This document shows positions 62,770 to 64,000 of a stretch of DNA of 64,000 nt, piece after piece. This DNA is from Eutreptiella sp. 'Long Island Sound 2002'. Lineage: Eukaryota > Euglenozoa > Euglenophyceae > Eutreptiales > Eutreptiaceae. The stretch lies in the NCBI GenBank assembly GCA_964036045.1, contig OZ038387.1, forward strand, positions 19,716,348-19,780,347, written 5' to 3'. How positions within the stretch are numbered: the stretch's first letter is position 1; each line of letters starts with the position of its first letter. Position numbers and translations under genes: made by a program. The notes under the pieces are model-generated. The model was not told the DNA's origin. It worked only from the letters and a program-made list of their open reading frames with translations, and made no database searches.

Positions 62770-63282
62770 CCCCCCCCCCCTTATAATATCAAGCGCTTGA
62801 TATTGTTTTGACGCTTGATATTATTTTGTGCTTGATATTATTTCGCACATAGCATTTTTTCCTTTGCAATGGCGTCAAATGACACGGACCTTTGTTGTCG
62901 GCGTGGTTGAGGCTCGGCAACATGATGAACTTGTAGTTGAGCACTTTTTTGAAGCCAACACTGACAATGAGGATTCTGACGTCAACCGGTGATGAAGTTG
63001 ATGAGTGTGGCAGTTCCTGATGCTGGGAGCATTGATACAGCCCTAGCTGCATTGTACAGAACTGCACACCACAGGTTGTACATGTCCCACATGGAGGGGG
63101 GAAAAAATTACCTGCAGCTGAGTGTACTCCATGATGCTGAAAATCTGAGTCACCGTGCAATCGTGCAATGTCTTTTGCGTTGGGAGTTGCAAGAATTTGG
63201 TGCTTGATATTAATTTGATAGGGCACAATTATATCAAGAGTGCTTGTTATTATTTTGACGCTTGATAATAAAAGGGGGGGGG
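62770..63282. mobile_element. MITE-like element with C-run/G-run terminal inverted repeats
   Basis: The left end is C11 then ttataatatcaagcgcttga, followed by repeated gcttgatattattttg words (three copies). The right end has the same words inverted and ends gcttgataataaaa then G9. The interior (62850-63180) has open frames on both strands without recognisable motifs. The organisation parallels 34366-34769 but the sequence differs. Confidence 0.55.
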
Positions 63283-64000
63283 TCTTAAAGGGGTGGTGAC
63301 ACCCCTAGGTGCCACTTTTCGGTAAAAATGGTCGCGAAGAAGAAATCTTTATGTAATCTTTTTCTTTACTTTTGCGTCCCACCCCCATTGTGCCCGTTTA
63401 GGCTTGCTCGGAGAGTGCAAAGGCAAGCACAAAAGCGTATAAGAGCCCCTCGAACAAGCATAATGGCCACCAGGCTGGTGGCATGTGAAGGGGGGGGTGA
63501 ATGGTTCACACCAACCGGCTCAAGAAGTGAACCCGCCTATTGCACTTTTTGTTGGAGATACTTGCTCGCCACCGGTTCGTGAATCACCCTGCAACCCAAC
63601 CTCAACTTCCCTTCTAAGACAAAATTAAAGTTGAAGTGGTTGAAATGCACACATGGCCTGCACACAACGATTCACAAGCTCCATCGCCCCCCCAAACTCG
63701 CACAATTCATTACTACTCGTTGAGGGGGTTTGCTCATACCAACGACCGTGGCGCGCTCGCCCACGAGTTGGTGCAGTATGTCTTCGACGAGAGCCTCTGA
63801 TTCGGTCGCTTGTGAGGTTGGGTCTGATGCGGTCCCTTGCGAGATCGGGTCGGGCCGAGTGATAATCAAGTGAAGCCCAGAAAACTTGGAATTCAACCTG
63901 CTCCTCAACATTCCCTTTTTCATCGCCATGCCGTTGGTGGTGGTTATGCGACGACAAAGCTACAGATAAATACAACGTGCGTTCAAAAGGATAACCTTTC
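63283..64000. other. No convincing gene
   Basis: Short frames on both strands with no motif. 63795-63850 contains a locally repeated gcgagatcgggtc/gtgaggttgggtc word. The window ends without a feature boundary. Confidence 0.45.

Overview
This is nuclear DNA from an intron-rich eukaryote. Coding blocks end at GT donors and resume after pyrimidine-rich AG acceptors. Introns are often 1-2 kb, microsatellites and minisatellites are common, and long C and G homopolymers punctuate the whole window. A retroelement protein carries a sequence that looks like the third helix of a chlorophyll a/b-binding LHC protein, so I lean towards a green-lineage alga or another chlorophyll a/b host. That is an inference, because retroelements can move between hosts. 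No prokaryotic, organellar or rRNA/tRNA gene was seen.

Layout. (1) 0.5-15.4 kb: a minus-strand hypothetical exon, then a plus-strand split gene. Its recognised exons join in compatible phases (mostly phase 0). They encode an ectodomain, one transmembrane segment and a long Pro/Ser-rich tail. (2) 16-24.5 kb: dispersed repeats and the 3' exons of three further plus-strand genes, including an Arg-Asp-repeat (SR-related) protein. (3) 24.5-36.6 kb: repeat-dominated DNA with inverted copies of dispersed elements, decayed ORF1-like retroelement pieces, and a small element with C-run ended inverted repeats. (4) 36.6-40.4 kb: no convincing gene, ending in a minisatellite. (5) 40.4-54.2 kb: a complete 13.8-kb non-LTR retrotransposon on the minus strand with a 16-nt poly(A) tail and a perfect 20-bp target-site duplication; this is the main discovery. 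(6) 54.2-64 kb: an interstitial telomere-type repeat, CA repeats, a 192-bp direct repeat, a single-exon dual-specificity-phosphatase-like gene whose catalytic Cys is Ser, and another C-run ended element.

The retrotransposon reads, 5' to 3' on the minus strand: ORF A (two LHC-like helix repeats, a cluster of palindromes, the start of a ubiquitin-like fold); ORF B (end of the ubiquitin-like fold, Ser/Arg/Asp region, long tandem repeats); ORF C (four 2A/StopGo-like motifs, a zinc ribbon, a C3HC4 RING finger); ORF D (RRM-like domain); D' (Lys-rich tail); ORF E (hydrophobic segments, a degenerate 2A, APE endonuclease, N-terminal half of the reverse transcriptase); and ORF F (rest of the RT, RNase H, a Cys/His knuckle). 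B and D have no ATG at their 5' end and C opens without one, so A-B-C-D-D' looks like one polyprotein, now crossed by frame shifts and two lone stop codons. A retroelement combining a captured light-harvesting fragment, a ubiquitin-like domain, a RING ligase-type domain and an array of 2A peptides is not something I recognise as described.

Limits: all homology calls are by eye. Splice sites were chosen from consensus and phase, without transcripts. The single-base interruptions could be biology, decay or assembly error.
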